Shown: one piece after another, positions 1 through 6,464 of the stretch
How the letters are laid out: each line of letters begins with the position of its first letter
How positions within the stretch are numbered: position 1 is the first letter of the stretch
NCBI GenBank assembly: GCA_039933315.1
Contig: JBDTOI010000189.1
Location: 1 to 7,671, forward strand
Source: DASXRU01 sp039933315
GTDB taxonomy: Bacteria > Acidobacteriota > Blastocatellia > Pyrinomonadales > Pyrinomonadaceae
DNA length: 7,671 nucleotides
Direction of reading: 5' to 3'
Translations under genes and position numbers: made by a program
The notes under the pieces: generated by a model
Databases searched by the model: none
What the model saw: only the letters and a program-made list of their open reading frames with translations
What the model was told of the DNA's origin: nothing

Positions 1-31
1 ATCGATAATCCGCAATCGATGGGCCCGCCCG

Positions 32-1408
32 CTACCGCAGGCGGTTCTGACAAATAGCCGCCACTGCCAGCACAAACTCGTCTTCATCCGGCCGGCCAAC
101 GATCTGCACCCCGATGGGCAGTCCCTCGGGCGAGTGTCCAGCGGGCACACACACTGATGGCAAATCAAAGACATTGTACGCTTGGCAATAACTAAACGCG
201 CGAAATGGGCTCAACTTCGCTCCGTTGAGATCGATTCGACGCGTGCCATGCGGGAACGCGGGAGCGGCGCCAACCGGGGCAATGATTATCGGAGTCTGGG
301 CCATCCATTCCAGCAGCGATCCACGCAGACGATCTCGTTTGTGGATGGCCGCCCTCAGATCCCGTATGCCGGCATTTGACTCTGCGGGAACTGCCAGCAA
401 AGACTGAACCGTCTGGCCCGCTTCGTCTTCATGTCCACGGTAGAACTCGCGCAATTGGTCCATGGAAGCAGTCGAAAACAATTCAATCCAAAGTTGCGGT
501 CCTTCGGAGATAGACGGTGGAGCCGCTTCGAACGTTTCCGCACCGGCGTCGCTTAACGCCGCAGCGACAGCTTTGACGGCGCGGGACGTTTCGTCGGTAA
601 CGGGCGCGACGCCGTCGTTCACGTACCAGGCTGCCCGCAACCCGCGCAGGTTGTAGTCGCTGGAGACAACAAACGGCTTATGGTCCGACGGCGCCTTCGG
701 GTCGGCAATTACCTGGAAGAGTAAACTCAAATCTTCAACTCGCCGCGCCATTGGCCCAATGCATGCGCCTATCGAAAGTGGCAGCGCAGCGATCGGAATG
801 TGGCCATCCATCGGCACTCGTCCAGAGCTGGGTTTTAGACCTGCGATGCCGCAAAAGTGTGCCGGGACTCGGATCGATCCCGACAGATCACTCCCAATCC
901 CGGCCGGCGAGAGGCCCGCAGCAATCGCCGCCGCCTCGCCGCCACTGGATCCGCCCGGGGTGCGCAGAACATCGTGGGGATTATTCGTGCGACCAAATAC
1001 CGGATTGTCCGTTTCATAGGGAATCGCCATCTCCGGGGTGTTGGTCTTGCCGAGAATGATCGCTCCGGCAGTTTTCAGCCGGGCCACAACGGTCGCGTCT
1101 TTGGTCGGTATAAAGTCTTTGAGAATTCTCGATCCGCTGGTCGTGCGGAGGCCTTGAGTTTCAATGGTGTCTTTGATGGTGAGCGGCACGCCGTGCAATG
1201 GGCCAACCTGACCGCCACGCATAATTATCGTTTCAGCCTCGCGCGCCCGTTCAAGGGCATCCGGCGCCAGCGTGACGATCGCATTAAGCGAAGGGTTCAT
1301 ACGCTCGATGCGTTGCAGATGGGCGCTGACAACTTCCACCGGTGATATCGCGCGCGTGCAAATCATCTCGGCGAGTTTCGTGGCTGATTGTGACGTTAGC
1401 TCATCCAT
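32..1408 (-). CDS. Amidase-signature family hydrolase
   Basis: This 458-aa protein should hydrolyse a carboxamide bond, probably in the cytoplasm, since no signal peptide is visible; the substrate cannot be told from sequence. The Ser-cisSer-Lys triad of the family can be placed: Lys79 in LTIKD, cis-Ser154 in PGGSSGGE, and nucleophile Ser178 in DLSGSIR. Spacings of 75 and 24 residues match those known for fatty acid amide hydrolase. The AHFCGIAGLKPS segment follows, as usual. One oddity is Ser176 where most members have Gly (GGSIR), next to the nucleophile. Length is normal for the family. It starts at ATG 1408, with GGAG at 1416-1413 four bases upstream. No gatB or gatC is nearby, so a GatA role in Asp/Glu-tRNA amidation is unlikely. 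It is divergent from the sdh operon. The family is certain; the specific function is unknown. Confidence 0.95.
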   Translation of the reverse strand: MDELTSQSATKLAEMICTRAISPVEVVSAHLQRIERMNPSLNAIVTLAPDALERAREAETIIMRGGQVGPLHGVPLTIKDTIETQGLRTTSGSRILKDFIPTKDATVVARLKTAGAIILGKTNTPEMAIPYETDNPVFGRTNNPHDVLRTPGGSSGGEAAAIAAGLSPAGIGSDLSGSIRVPAHFCGIAGLKPSSGRVPMDGHIPIAALPLSIGACIGPMARRVEDLSLLFQVIADPKAPSDHKPFVVSSDYNLRGLRAAWYVNDGVAPVTDETSRAVKAVAAALSDAGAETFEAAPPSISEGPQLWIELFSTASMDQLREFYRGHEDEAGQTVQSLLAVPAESNAGIRDLRAAIHKRDRLRGSLLEWMAQTPIIIAPVGAAPAFPHGTRRIDLNGAKLSPFRAFSYCQAYNVFDLPSVCVPAGHSPEGLPIGVQIVGRPDEDEFVLAVAAICQNRLR

Positions 1409-1433
1409 TGCACTCCGACCATCTCATTCTCAC

Positions 1434-1447
1434 CCGGTTTCAACCGG
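1434..1447. promoter_or_regulatory. Palindromic operator-like site upstream of the amidase
   Basis: The 14-nt palindrome CCGGTT-TC-AACCGG has perfect 6-bp arms and lies 26 bases upstream of the amidase start, where a regulator could act. No convincing -35/-10 pair for the amidase was found. It could equally be a small hairpin belonging to the repeat-rich region beside it. Confidence 0.3.
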
Positions 1448-1464
1448 ATGAGTGCAGCCTTGTT

Positions 1465-1600
1465 CCCCTCCCCTGGGAGGGGCTAGGGGAGAGCTTGCGG
1501 TACCACCTCAAAAAGCATCTACGCGCGGGCTTAAGCCCGCGCGCGAGTGTTCTACCTGGTGTAACTTCGTCCCTCCCCTAACCCCTCCCAAGGGGAGGGG
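1465..1600. repeat. Inverted-repeat element with C/G-run arms (MITE- or REP-like)
   Basis: The left arm (1465-1491) and right arm (1573-1600) are inverted copies of about 27-28 nt that differ by one substitution and one inserted base. Each arm is also a hairpin on its own: CCCCTCCC/GGGAGGGG with a 2-nt loop at 1465-1482 and a 3-nt loop at 1582-1600. The 81 nt between the arms hold a separate perfect palindrome. No transposase or credible ORF lies inside, and no target-site duplication was recognised. This fits a non-autonomous repeat or a dispersed REP-type element. As RNA it could form a long stem or two small ones, and it might end transcription on both strands between the divergent amidase and sdh genes. 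Confidence 0.75.
1522..1543. repeat. Perfect 22-nt palindrome at the centre of the element
   Basis: The half-site CGCGCGGGCTT is followed immediately by its exact reverse complement. It lies between the two C/G-run arms, 30 nt from the left arm and 29 nt from the right arm, so it is nearly centred. A recognition site for a processing nuclease or a dimeric protein, or the tip of a cruciform, are possible roles; none is shown by the sequence. Confidence 0.7.
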
Positions 1601-1638
1601 GATTGCGAAAACAACAGCGTGGCGGCCAATGGGATCCG

Positions 1639-1653
1639 TACCGCCAGGCGGTA
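1639..1653. repeat. Short perfect hairpin TACCGCC-A-GGCGGTA
   Basis: Seven-base arms surround a single central A. It lies between the large inverted-repeat element and the sdh promoter. It has no T-tract, so it is not an obvious terminator. It could be an operator just upstream of the sdhC promoter, or another dispersed repeat unit. Confidence 0.45.
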
Positions 1654-1662
1654 ACCCTCCGT

Positions 1663-1690
1663 TTGCTTTTCCTGCGTTTCTCAATATAAT
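1663..1690 (+). promoter_or_regulatory. Probable promoter of the sdhCAB operon
   Basis: A perfect -10 box TATAAT lies at 1685-1690. The -35 candidate TTGCTT at 1663-1668, with a 16-nt spacer, keeps only the first three consensus bases, which suggests reliance on an activator or on the strong -10. Transcription would start near 1697 and give a leader of about 70 nt before sdhC. It is the best sigma-70-like site in the intergenic region. Confidence 0.5.
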
Positions 1691-1753
1691 TTCCTTGTTG
1701 TCGCAATCATTCATAATCATCACCAGCAGAGCACTATGAGAAACCTTTGCGGT

Positions 1754-1760
1754 GAAGGGG
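1754..1760 (+). promoter_or_regulatory. Ribosome binding site that decides the sdhC start
   Basis: GAAGGGG ends one base before the GTG at 1762, which is too close for initiation, but seven bases before the TTG at 1768. The TTG is therefore the better-supported start, although the GTG is in the same frame and would only add two residues. Confidence 0.6.
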
Positions 1761-1767
1761 TGTGTTT

Positions 1768-2439
1768 TTGGCAATTCATCTGAGCAGGACGTTCGTCCTC
1801 CGGAAGTTGCACCAGTTGTCCGGCATAGTTCCGCTAGCGCTCTTTGTCCTCGAGCACTTCTATACCAATTCGAAGGCGCTGAGCGGGCCGGCCGACTTTA
1901 ACAACGCCGTCAAAGACCTGCAGTCGATCCCCTACATTCTCTTTATCGAAATTGGCGGCATATTTATACCGCTCATCTACCACGCCGTCTATGGTCTGGT
2001 GATCACCGCCGAGGCCCGTCCCAACAATCTCAATTATCCCTATCCGCGAAACTGGTTCTACACCATTCAACGCATTACGGGAATGATTCTGTTCTTTTTC
2101 ATCACCTTTCACGTGCTCAATTTCCGTTTTGGTCTGGTGCCCGGGCTCAACACCGTCTCCGTGGCGCACCAGCCCGGGCAGGCATTCGAGATAGTGTCCC
2201 GCGAATTCCACATAGTGCCGATATTTATCGTTTACATGATCGGTATTACCGCCACCGTGTGGCATCTGGCAAACGGCATTTGGCTGTTCATGGTTGACTG
2301 GGGCATCACCATCGGCGAGCGCGCGCAACGTCTGACGGGCTATGCCTGCATCGCCTTTGGAGTGTTTCTATTGCTGGTAGGAATCAACGCGGCCGTCGCT
2401 TTCATACGTCCCGGCGGATTATTAGGAGGCGTGCTCTAG
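1768..2439 (+). CDS. sdhC: Succinate dehydrogenase cytochrome b subunit (di-heme, Bacillus type)
   Basis: This membrane anchor of complex II takes electrons from SdhB and passes them to quinone. It is 223 aa from the TTG at 1768, or 225 aa from GTG 1762. Five hydrophobic segments lie near residues 18-34, 56-79, 103-119, 148-175 and 192-213. The likely ligands of two b hemes are His30 (LEH), His72 (IYHAVYG), His115 (TFHV) and His166 (WHLANG), matching the four ligand histidines known for B. subtilis SdhC. PRNW and the QRITG segment are also shared with that family. The fused five-helix anchor explains why no sdhD is present. The stop codon is four bases from the sdhA start, so the two are probably translationally coupled. 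Sequence alone does not separate the succinate-oxidising from the fumarate-reducing direction. Confidence 0.95.
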   Translation: MAIHLSRTFVLRKLHQLSGIVPLALFVLEHFYTNSKALSGPADFNNAVKDLQSIPYILFIEIGGIFIPLIYHAVYGLVITAEARPNNLNYPYPRNWFYTIQRITGMILFFFITFHVLNFRFGLVPGLNTVSVAHQPGQAFEIVSREFHIVPIFIVYMIGITATVWHLANGIWLFMVDWGITIGERAQRLTGYACIAFGVFLLLVGINAAVAFIRPGGLLGGVL

Positions 2440-2443
2440 CACT

Positions 2444-4240
2444 ATGGCAACCGGAATCAAAATCGCAATCGTCGGCGGTGGCCTGGCCGGCCTTGCGGCG
2501 ACGATGAAGATTGCCGAAGCCGGTCATGCCGTTGACCTCTTCTCCGTCGTTCCGGTGAAGCGCTCGCATTCCGTTTGCGCGCAGGGCGGCATAAACGGCG
2601 CCGTCAACACTAAAGGCGAGGGCGACTCTACCTGGGAACATTTCGACGATACGGTTTACGGCGGCGATTTCCTGGCGAACCAACCGCCAGCCAAAGCTAT
2701 GTGCGAAATGGCGCCCGCGATCATCTATCTGTTCGATCGGATGGGAGTTCCCTTCTCGCGGACGAAAGAGGGGCTGCTTGATTTTCGTCGCTTTGGCGGC
2801 ACCAAACATCATCGCACTGCTTTCGCCGGCGCCTCGACGGGGCAGCAATTGCTCTACGCGCTCGATGAACAGGTACGGCGTCAGGAAGTTGCCGGCCGGG
2901 TGCAGAAGTACGAAGGCTGGGAAATGATGTCCCTCGTGCTCGACGAGGCGCAGGTTTGTCGCGGCCTGATCGCGATGAACCTGCAGACGCTCGAGTTGAA
3001 GGCCTTCAAAGCCGACGCCGTGATCATGGCCACCGGCGGCCCCGGACTTATCTTTGGCAAGTCAACCAACTCGATGGTCTGCACCGGCAGCGCCGTTTCC
3101 GCCTGCTACCAACAGGGCGCGAAATACGCCAACGGCGAATTCATTCAGGTCCATCCCACTTCGATCCCGGGTGATGACAAGCTGCGCCTGATGTCGGAAT
3201 CGGCGAGGGGCGAAGGCGGCCGCGTCTGGGTCCCGCGCCAACCACAGGACAGGCGCGCGCCCTCAGATATTCCCGAAAAAGAGCGCTGGTACTTTCTTGA
3301 AGAGAAGTATCCGGCCTACGGGAATCTTGTGCCGCGCGATATTGCCACCCGCGAAATTTTCCAGGTCTGCATCGAGGGCAAGGGCGTTGATGGCGAGAAC
3401 CAGGTCTATCTGGACTTAAGCCACATTCCCGCCGAAACGCTCGACCTCAAGTTGGGCGCGATTCTGGAGATTTATGAAATGTTTGTGGGCGACGATCCGC
3501 GCCACGTGCCGATGCGAATCTTTCCCGGCGTGCATTACTCGATGGGCGGTCTATGGGTGGACTTCAATCAGAGGACTAACGTTCCCGGATTGCTGGCGGC
3601 GGGCGAATGCGATTACTCCATTCACGGCGCCAACCGCCTGGGCGCGAATTCGTTAGTCAGCTGCGTTTATGGAGGCTTCGTGGCGGCCCCGGCCGCAATC
3701 GAATTTGCGAAGAATGTCGAACGCAACGGCGCCGATGGATCCGCGATTTACGATCAGGAGCTCAAACGGCAGCAGGAAATCAACGATGGCTTAGTCAAGC
3801 AAAGTGGCACAGAGAACCAGTATGGCCTGCACCAGGAGATGGGCCGCTGGATGACGGACAACGTCACCGTGGTGCGCTACAACGAAAAGCTCAAAGCCAC
3901 GGATGACAAATTGCGCGAGCTGCTGGAGCGCTATAATCGCATCTCCATTAACGACTCGAACCTGTGGGCCACGATGGCGCTCCCGCACGCGCGACATTTG
4001 CAGAACATGCTGGAGCTGGCCCGTGTGATTACGTTGGGCGCACTCAATCGCAATGAATCGCGCGGCGCGCATTACAAGCCCGAGTTTCCCAATCGGGATG
4101 ATGAAACATTTCTTAAGACGACGATAGCGGAACATTCCGGCGAGGGTCCGGTGTTGTCGTATGAAGCAGTTGATGTCTCGCTAATAAAACCGCGCAAGCG
4201 AGACTACAGCAAAGGCAAGCAGGACACCGCGAAGGTGTAG
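2444..4240 (+). CDS. sdhA: Succinate dehydrogenase / fumarate reductase flavoprotein subunit
   Basis: The catalytic subunit oxidises succinate to fumarate at covalently bound FAD, on the cytoplasmic face of the membrane. It has 598 aa, a normal length. The N-terminal Rossmann motif IVGGGLAG spans residues 9-16. His42 in RSHSVCAQGG is the expected site of covalent FAD attachment. Active-site residues are His237 (VHPTS), the acid-base Arg298 (VPRD), His364 (HYSMGG) and Arg398 (GANRLGANS), in line with the E. coli enzyme. The C-terminal part with HYKPEFPNRDDE is typical of the family. The only in-frame start is ATG 2444, because a stop lies 21 nt upstream. AGGAGG at 2424-2429, inside the sdhC end, is 14 nt away, which is long; coupling to sdhC probably helps. 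Codon use matches sdhC and sdhB. Confidence 0.98.
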   Translation: MATGIKIAIVGGGLAGLAATMKIAEAGHAVDLFSVVPVKRSHSVCAQGGINGAVNTKGEGDSTWEHFDDTVYGGDFLANQPPAKAMCEMAPAIIYLFDRMGVPFSRTKEGLLDFRRFGGTKHHRTAFAGASTGQQLLYALDEQVRRQEVAGRVQKYEGWEMMSLVLDEAQVCRGLIAMNLQTLELKAFKADAVIMATGGPGLIFGKSTNSMVCTGSAVSACYQQGAKYANGEFIQVHPTSIPGDDKLRLMSESARGEGGRVWVPRQPQDRRAPSDIPEKERWYFLEEKYPAYGNLVPRDIATREIFQVCIEGKGVDGENQVYLDLSHIPAETLDLKLGAILEIYEMFVGDDPRHVPMRIFPGVHYSMGGLWVDFNQRTNVPGLLAAGECDYSIHGANRLGANSLVSCVYGGFVAAPAAIEFAKNVERNGADGSAIYDQELKRQQEINDGLVKQSGTENQYGLHQEMGRWMTDNVTVVRYNEKLKATDDKLRELLERYNRISINDSNLWATMALPHARHLQNMLELARVITLGALNRNESRGAHYKPEFPNRDDETFLKTTIAEHSGEGPVLSYEAVDVSLIKPRKRDYSKGKQDTAKV

Positions 4241-4257
4241 CGCTTCGGATTTCTATC

Positions 4258-4285
4258 TGAGATTTGAGATCTTAAATTTGAGATC
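4258..4285 (+). repeat. Heptanucleotide tandem repeat between sdhA and sdhB
   Basis: Four 7-nt units follow each other: TGAGATT, TGAGATC, TTAAATT, TGAGATC. The third unit has drifted, so a 10-nt direct repeat ATTTGAGATC is also seen at 4262-4271 and 4276-4285. The tract lies in the 113-nt gap within the operon and contains no credible ORF. It may be a dispersed microsatellite-like repeat. It could also affect mRNA processing between sdhA and sdhB. Confidence 0.7.
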
Positions 4286-4308
4286 GGAGTAAGAGAAACG
4301 AATCCAAA

Positions 4309-4337
4309 GCGCCGACGCTGCTCCGCTCTGCCGGCGC
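4309..4337 (+). other. Weak hairpin upstream of sdhB
   Basis: GCGCCG at 4309-4314 can pair with CGGCGC at 4332-4337 across a 17-nt loop, ending 16 nt before the sdhB start. No T-tract follows. It might stabilise the sdhB end of the transcript or affect initiation, because no good Shine-Dalgarno is visible (only AATAAGA). In GC-rich DNA it may also be chance. Confidence 0.25.
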
Positions 4338-4353
4338 ACTCCAAATAAGAACT

Positions 4354-5139
4354 ATGTCAGCACACCTGCAGAAATCAAAAACCAGGCGAGGCGTTCCACC
4401 TAAGTCCGTCGAGATCCATATTCGGCGCCGCGCCAATCCCGATTCCGCACCTTACTGGGAACAGTTTGAGATTCCTTACCGCCCGAATCTCAACATCATC
4501 TCCTGCCTGATGGACATTCAGAAGCGCCCGGTGACTAAAGAAGGCACGCCCACCACACCCCCGGTCTGGAGTATGAACTGCCTGGAACAGGTCTGCGGCA
4601 TTTGCACCATGGTTATCAACGGCCAGGTGCGCCAGTCGTGCTCCGCCCTGGTTGATAACCTCGACCAGCCAATCAAGCTAGAGCCCATGTCGAAGTTTCC
4701 CAACGTGCGCGACCTGGTAGTCGATCGTTCACAGATGTTTGATCACCTGAAACGCGCCCATGCCTGGATAGAGCTGGATGGCACCTACGATCTTGGTCCC
4801 GGGCCGCGTATGGATCAGGATGACGTCCAGGAGCGCTACGCCTATTCGCGTTGCATGACCTGCGGTTGTTGCCTCGAAGCCTGTCCGCAGTACGACGGTG
4901 ATAACTACATTGGCCCGCAGGCCATCGCGCAAGTCCGTCTCTTCAACATGCATCCCACCGGGCAAATGAATCGCGAGGAGCGGCTCCAGGCACTGGTAGG
5001 CGAAGACGGCATCACCAATTGCGGCAACGCCCAAAACTGCGTCCAGGTCTGCCCCATGAACATCCCGCTCACCCGCGCCATCTACGAAGAGAACCGCGAA
5101 ACTATCGTATACGGCTTGCTCGGCTGGCTAAGGAAATAA
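4354..5139 (+). CDS. sdhB: Succinate dehydrogenase / fumarate reductase iron-sulfur subunit
   Basis: This 261-aa subunit wires SdhA to SdhC through three clusters, all with complete ligand sets. The 2Fe-2S ligands are Cys76, Cys81, Cys84 and Cys96. The 4Fe-4S cluster should use Cys167, Cys170, Cys173 and Cys233. The 3Fe-4S cluster should use Cys177, Cys223 and Cys229, by analogy with E. coli SdhB. The N-terminal ferredoxin-like domain carries EQVCGICTM and the C-terminal helical domain carries NCGNAQNCVQVCP. An N-terminal stretch of about 18 residues, rich in Lys and Arg, precedes the first strand. The start is ATG 4354; its ribosome binding site is poor (AATAAGA) and it sits 113 nt after sdhA, unlike the tight sdhC-sdhA junction. 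It may therefore be translated independently or less efficiently. No terminator is seen after the stop. Confidence 0.97.
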   Translation: MSAHLQKSKTRRGVPPKSVEIHIRRRANPDSAPYWEQFEIPYRPNLNIISCLMDIQKRPVTKEGTPTTPPVWSMNCLEQVCGICTMVINGQVRQSCSALVDNLDQPIKLEPMSKFPNVRDLVVDRSQMFDHLKRAHAWIELDGTYDLGPGPRMDQDDVQERYAYSRCMTCGCCLEACPQYDGDNYIGPQAIAQVRLFNMHPTGQMNREERLQALVGEDGITNCGNAQNCVQVCPMNIPLTRAIYEENRETIVYGLLGWLRK

Positions 5140-5206
5140 AGTCGGGAAATGCAAAGCGGTTCCTTTCTCAAAATAGACCATCGCTTCCCCAGGCAAAGAG
5201 GCGCCC

Positions 5207-5294
5207 GGCGAAGTGGGCGTTCAGAATACAGACTTTAACGTACTCTAAATCCGTTGACCGCAAGCTCGTGCGGGTTCGACTCCCGCCTTCGGCA
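5207..5294 (+). tRNA. tRNA-derived sequence, class II shape, anticodon position CTA; probably degraded
   Basis: The 3' part is clear: T stem GCGGG (5270-5274) and CCCGC (5282-5286), loop TTCGACT, acceptor strand CTTCGGC (5287-5293) and discriminator A5294, followed by GCA rather than CCA. An 88-nt class II fold can be drawn. The acceptor strand GGCGAAG (5207-5213) pairs 6 of 7. The anticodon stem 5238-5242/5250-5254 pairs 4 of 5 around loop CTCTAAA. The variable arm GACC-GCAA-GCTC pairs 3 of 4. The anticodon at 5245-5247 would be CTA, reading amber UAG. The D region (5216-5237) has no D stem and no conserved GG. A competing hairpin CGCCC/GGGCG (5202-5219) overlaps the 5' strand. Most likely it is a tRNA pseudogene or the tRNA end of an integration site; an unusual suppressor tRNA is the less likely alternative. 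Confidence is high for the 3' half and low for a working tRNA. Confidence 0.5.
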
Positions 5295-5395
5295 GCATAA
5301 TAAAATCAAAACAATTACGGGAACCCAGTCTATGTTAACTGACTGCCCCCCCGCTTGTTTGTTTTGTATGCCTATAGTGTGCCAAGGTTTGAATC
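5295..5395. other. Spacer after the tRNA-like sequence with an inverted repeat
   Basis: There is no gene here. CAGTC (5326-5330) and GACTG (5341-5345) are inverted around a loop that contains GTTAAC (5334-5339), the same hexamer found three times upstream of the integrase remnant. A run of seven C follows at 5346-5352. AAGG at 5384-5387 is the probable ribosome binding site of the next gene, eight bases before its GTG. Confidence 0.4.
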
Positions 5396-6442
5396 GTGTT
5401 TGATCCCTTCCGTCGTGATAGTCACTACGTTCCGCGTATGTACTTGAAGCCATGGGAAACCACTGGCGGTCAAATATGGACATATCGAATCCTCGTTCCA
5501 CATAGCAATGTTCATCTTTGGAAGCTCTTTTCCAGCAAGTCAGTAGCGCACCACTTACATCTTTACACTCAAATTGCTGCGGGCAAAGAAACAGACGAAA
5601 TCGAGAGATGGTTTGACCGTGAATTCGAGCGGCCCGCCCAAGAACCCATCGAGAAAGTATTGTCGAACGGTCGCTTGACACCTACGGACTGGAAGTGTTT
5701 GGTGCGTTTCCTAGCTGCACAAGACGTGCGCACACCCGCGTCGTTTGCTCGAAAGATGAAGCGATGGGTCGAGTCGCTTCCTAGCCTTCTTAGAGAGACT
5801 ATGGACAAATCGCTCAAGAAATATGAGAGCGCCCGTATGACCGGTCAGACACCAGCGACCCCACCTCCAACCGACGACCGCGAAGGACCACCCCTTCGAG
5901 TTAGCGTGAGACGAGATCCATCTGGAGGCGGTGAAATCGGGGCAGAAATGCTTGGAGGTAGGAAGCTCTGGGTTTGGACGATTAAGAGAGCCCTGAATAA
6001 AAACCTCAACGTGCTGCATAAGCATCACTGGACAATCCTATTACCGCCCGAAGGGACGACATGGTTCACGAGCGATGATCCTGTAGTTCGCCTGAATCTC
6101 AGTAGTCCAACGAAATATGATTTTAATGGAGGTTGGAACAGCGCTGGCACCTGTATATTTCTGCCGCTAGGACCAGAACACTTGCTCTACACGCAGGTGG
6201 GGGAACGGCCGCCACAGCGTGGCGAGCGCATGATTCCAGAGCATGCGGATCTGGTTCGCAAGTTTACCGCAGAACATGCTTGGCGCATGGTCTTTGCTCG
6301 CGAACGAGACAGAGAGGTCCCACTGTTCCGCCCGAGAATCGTTAATGAGAAAGAAGTCAGACTAGAACGTGAGCAATGGGCCACTTGGCATGAGCAACAG
6401 GTGCTTGCAGAGCAGGAAATGAATGAAACAAAAGATAGCTGA
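5396..6442 (+). CDS. DUF4238-type protein of unknown function
   Basis: This 348-aa protein opens with HYVPRMYLKPW (residues 10-20), the N-terminal hallmark I associate with DUF4238 (HYVPRxYLKxF). Residues 66-79 (ETDEIERWFDREFE) and TTWFTSDDPV (221-230) then FLPLGPEH (255-262) fit the conserved centre and C-terminal half of that family. Residues 149-166 are a Pro- and charge-rich linker. The C-terminus is highly charged and probably helical. No signal peptide or membrane segment is seen. The start is GTG 5396: a TGA lies two codons upstream in frame, AAGG is well spaced, and the next ATG (5438) would cut the motif. AGA codons are frequent, whereas the sdh genes prefer CGC, which suggests acquisition by transfer. 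It sits alone between a tRNA-like scar and a convergent integrase remnant, so it looks like cargo. Biochemical function is unknown; a defence role is only a guess from context. Confidence 0.75.
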   Translation: MFDPFRRDSHYVPRMYLKPWETTGGQIWTYRILVPHSNVHLWKLFSSKSVAHHLHLYTQIAAGKETDEIERWFDREFERPAQEPIEKVLSNGRLTPTDWKCLVRFLAAQDVRTPASFARKMKRWVESLPSLLRETMDKSLKKYESARMTGQTPATPPPTDDREGPPLRVSVRRDPSGGGEIGAEMLGGRKLWVWTIKRALNKNLNVLHKHHWTILLPPEGTTWFTSDDPVVRLNLSSPTKYDFNGGWNSAGTCIFLPLGPEHLLYTQVGERPPQRGERMIPEHADLVRKFTAEHAWRMVFARERDREVPLFRPRIVNEKEVRLEREQWATWHEQQVLAEQEMNETKDS

Positions 6443-6464
6443 GGCCGCTTGACTGCCGTAAGTG

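Noticed and set aside
1475..1491. G-quadruplex in the left arm of the inverted-repeat element
   Set aside because: Only three clear G-runs are present; the hairpin explains the pattern better.
1736..1783. Possible 15-codon leader peptide overlapping the sdhC start
   Set aside because: It has no ribosome binding site and no attenuator-like structure, and its frame simply runs through the sdhC initiation region.
1834..2328. Long minus-strand reading frame opposite sdhC
   Set aside because: It is the antisense of a well-supported membrane protein gene, rich in His, Gly and Asp as such shadows usually are, and has no ribosome binding site or family motif.
5019..5300. Plus-strand frame across the end of sdhB and the tRNA-like sequence
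   Set aside because: It overlaps the conserved SdhB C-terminus in another frame and continues through the tRNA-derived region, so it has no independent support.
5235..5681. Minus-strand reading frame ending near the tRNA-like sequence
   Set aside because: Its end reads RRRESNPHE, the usual artefact of translating the complement of a tRNA T arm; the rest lies opposite the DUF4238 gene.
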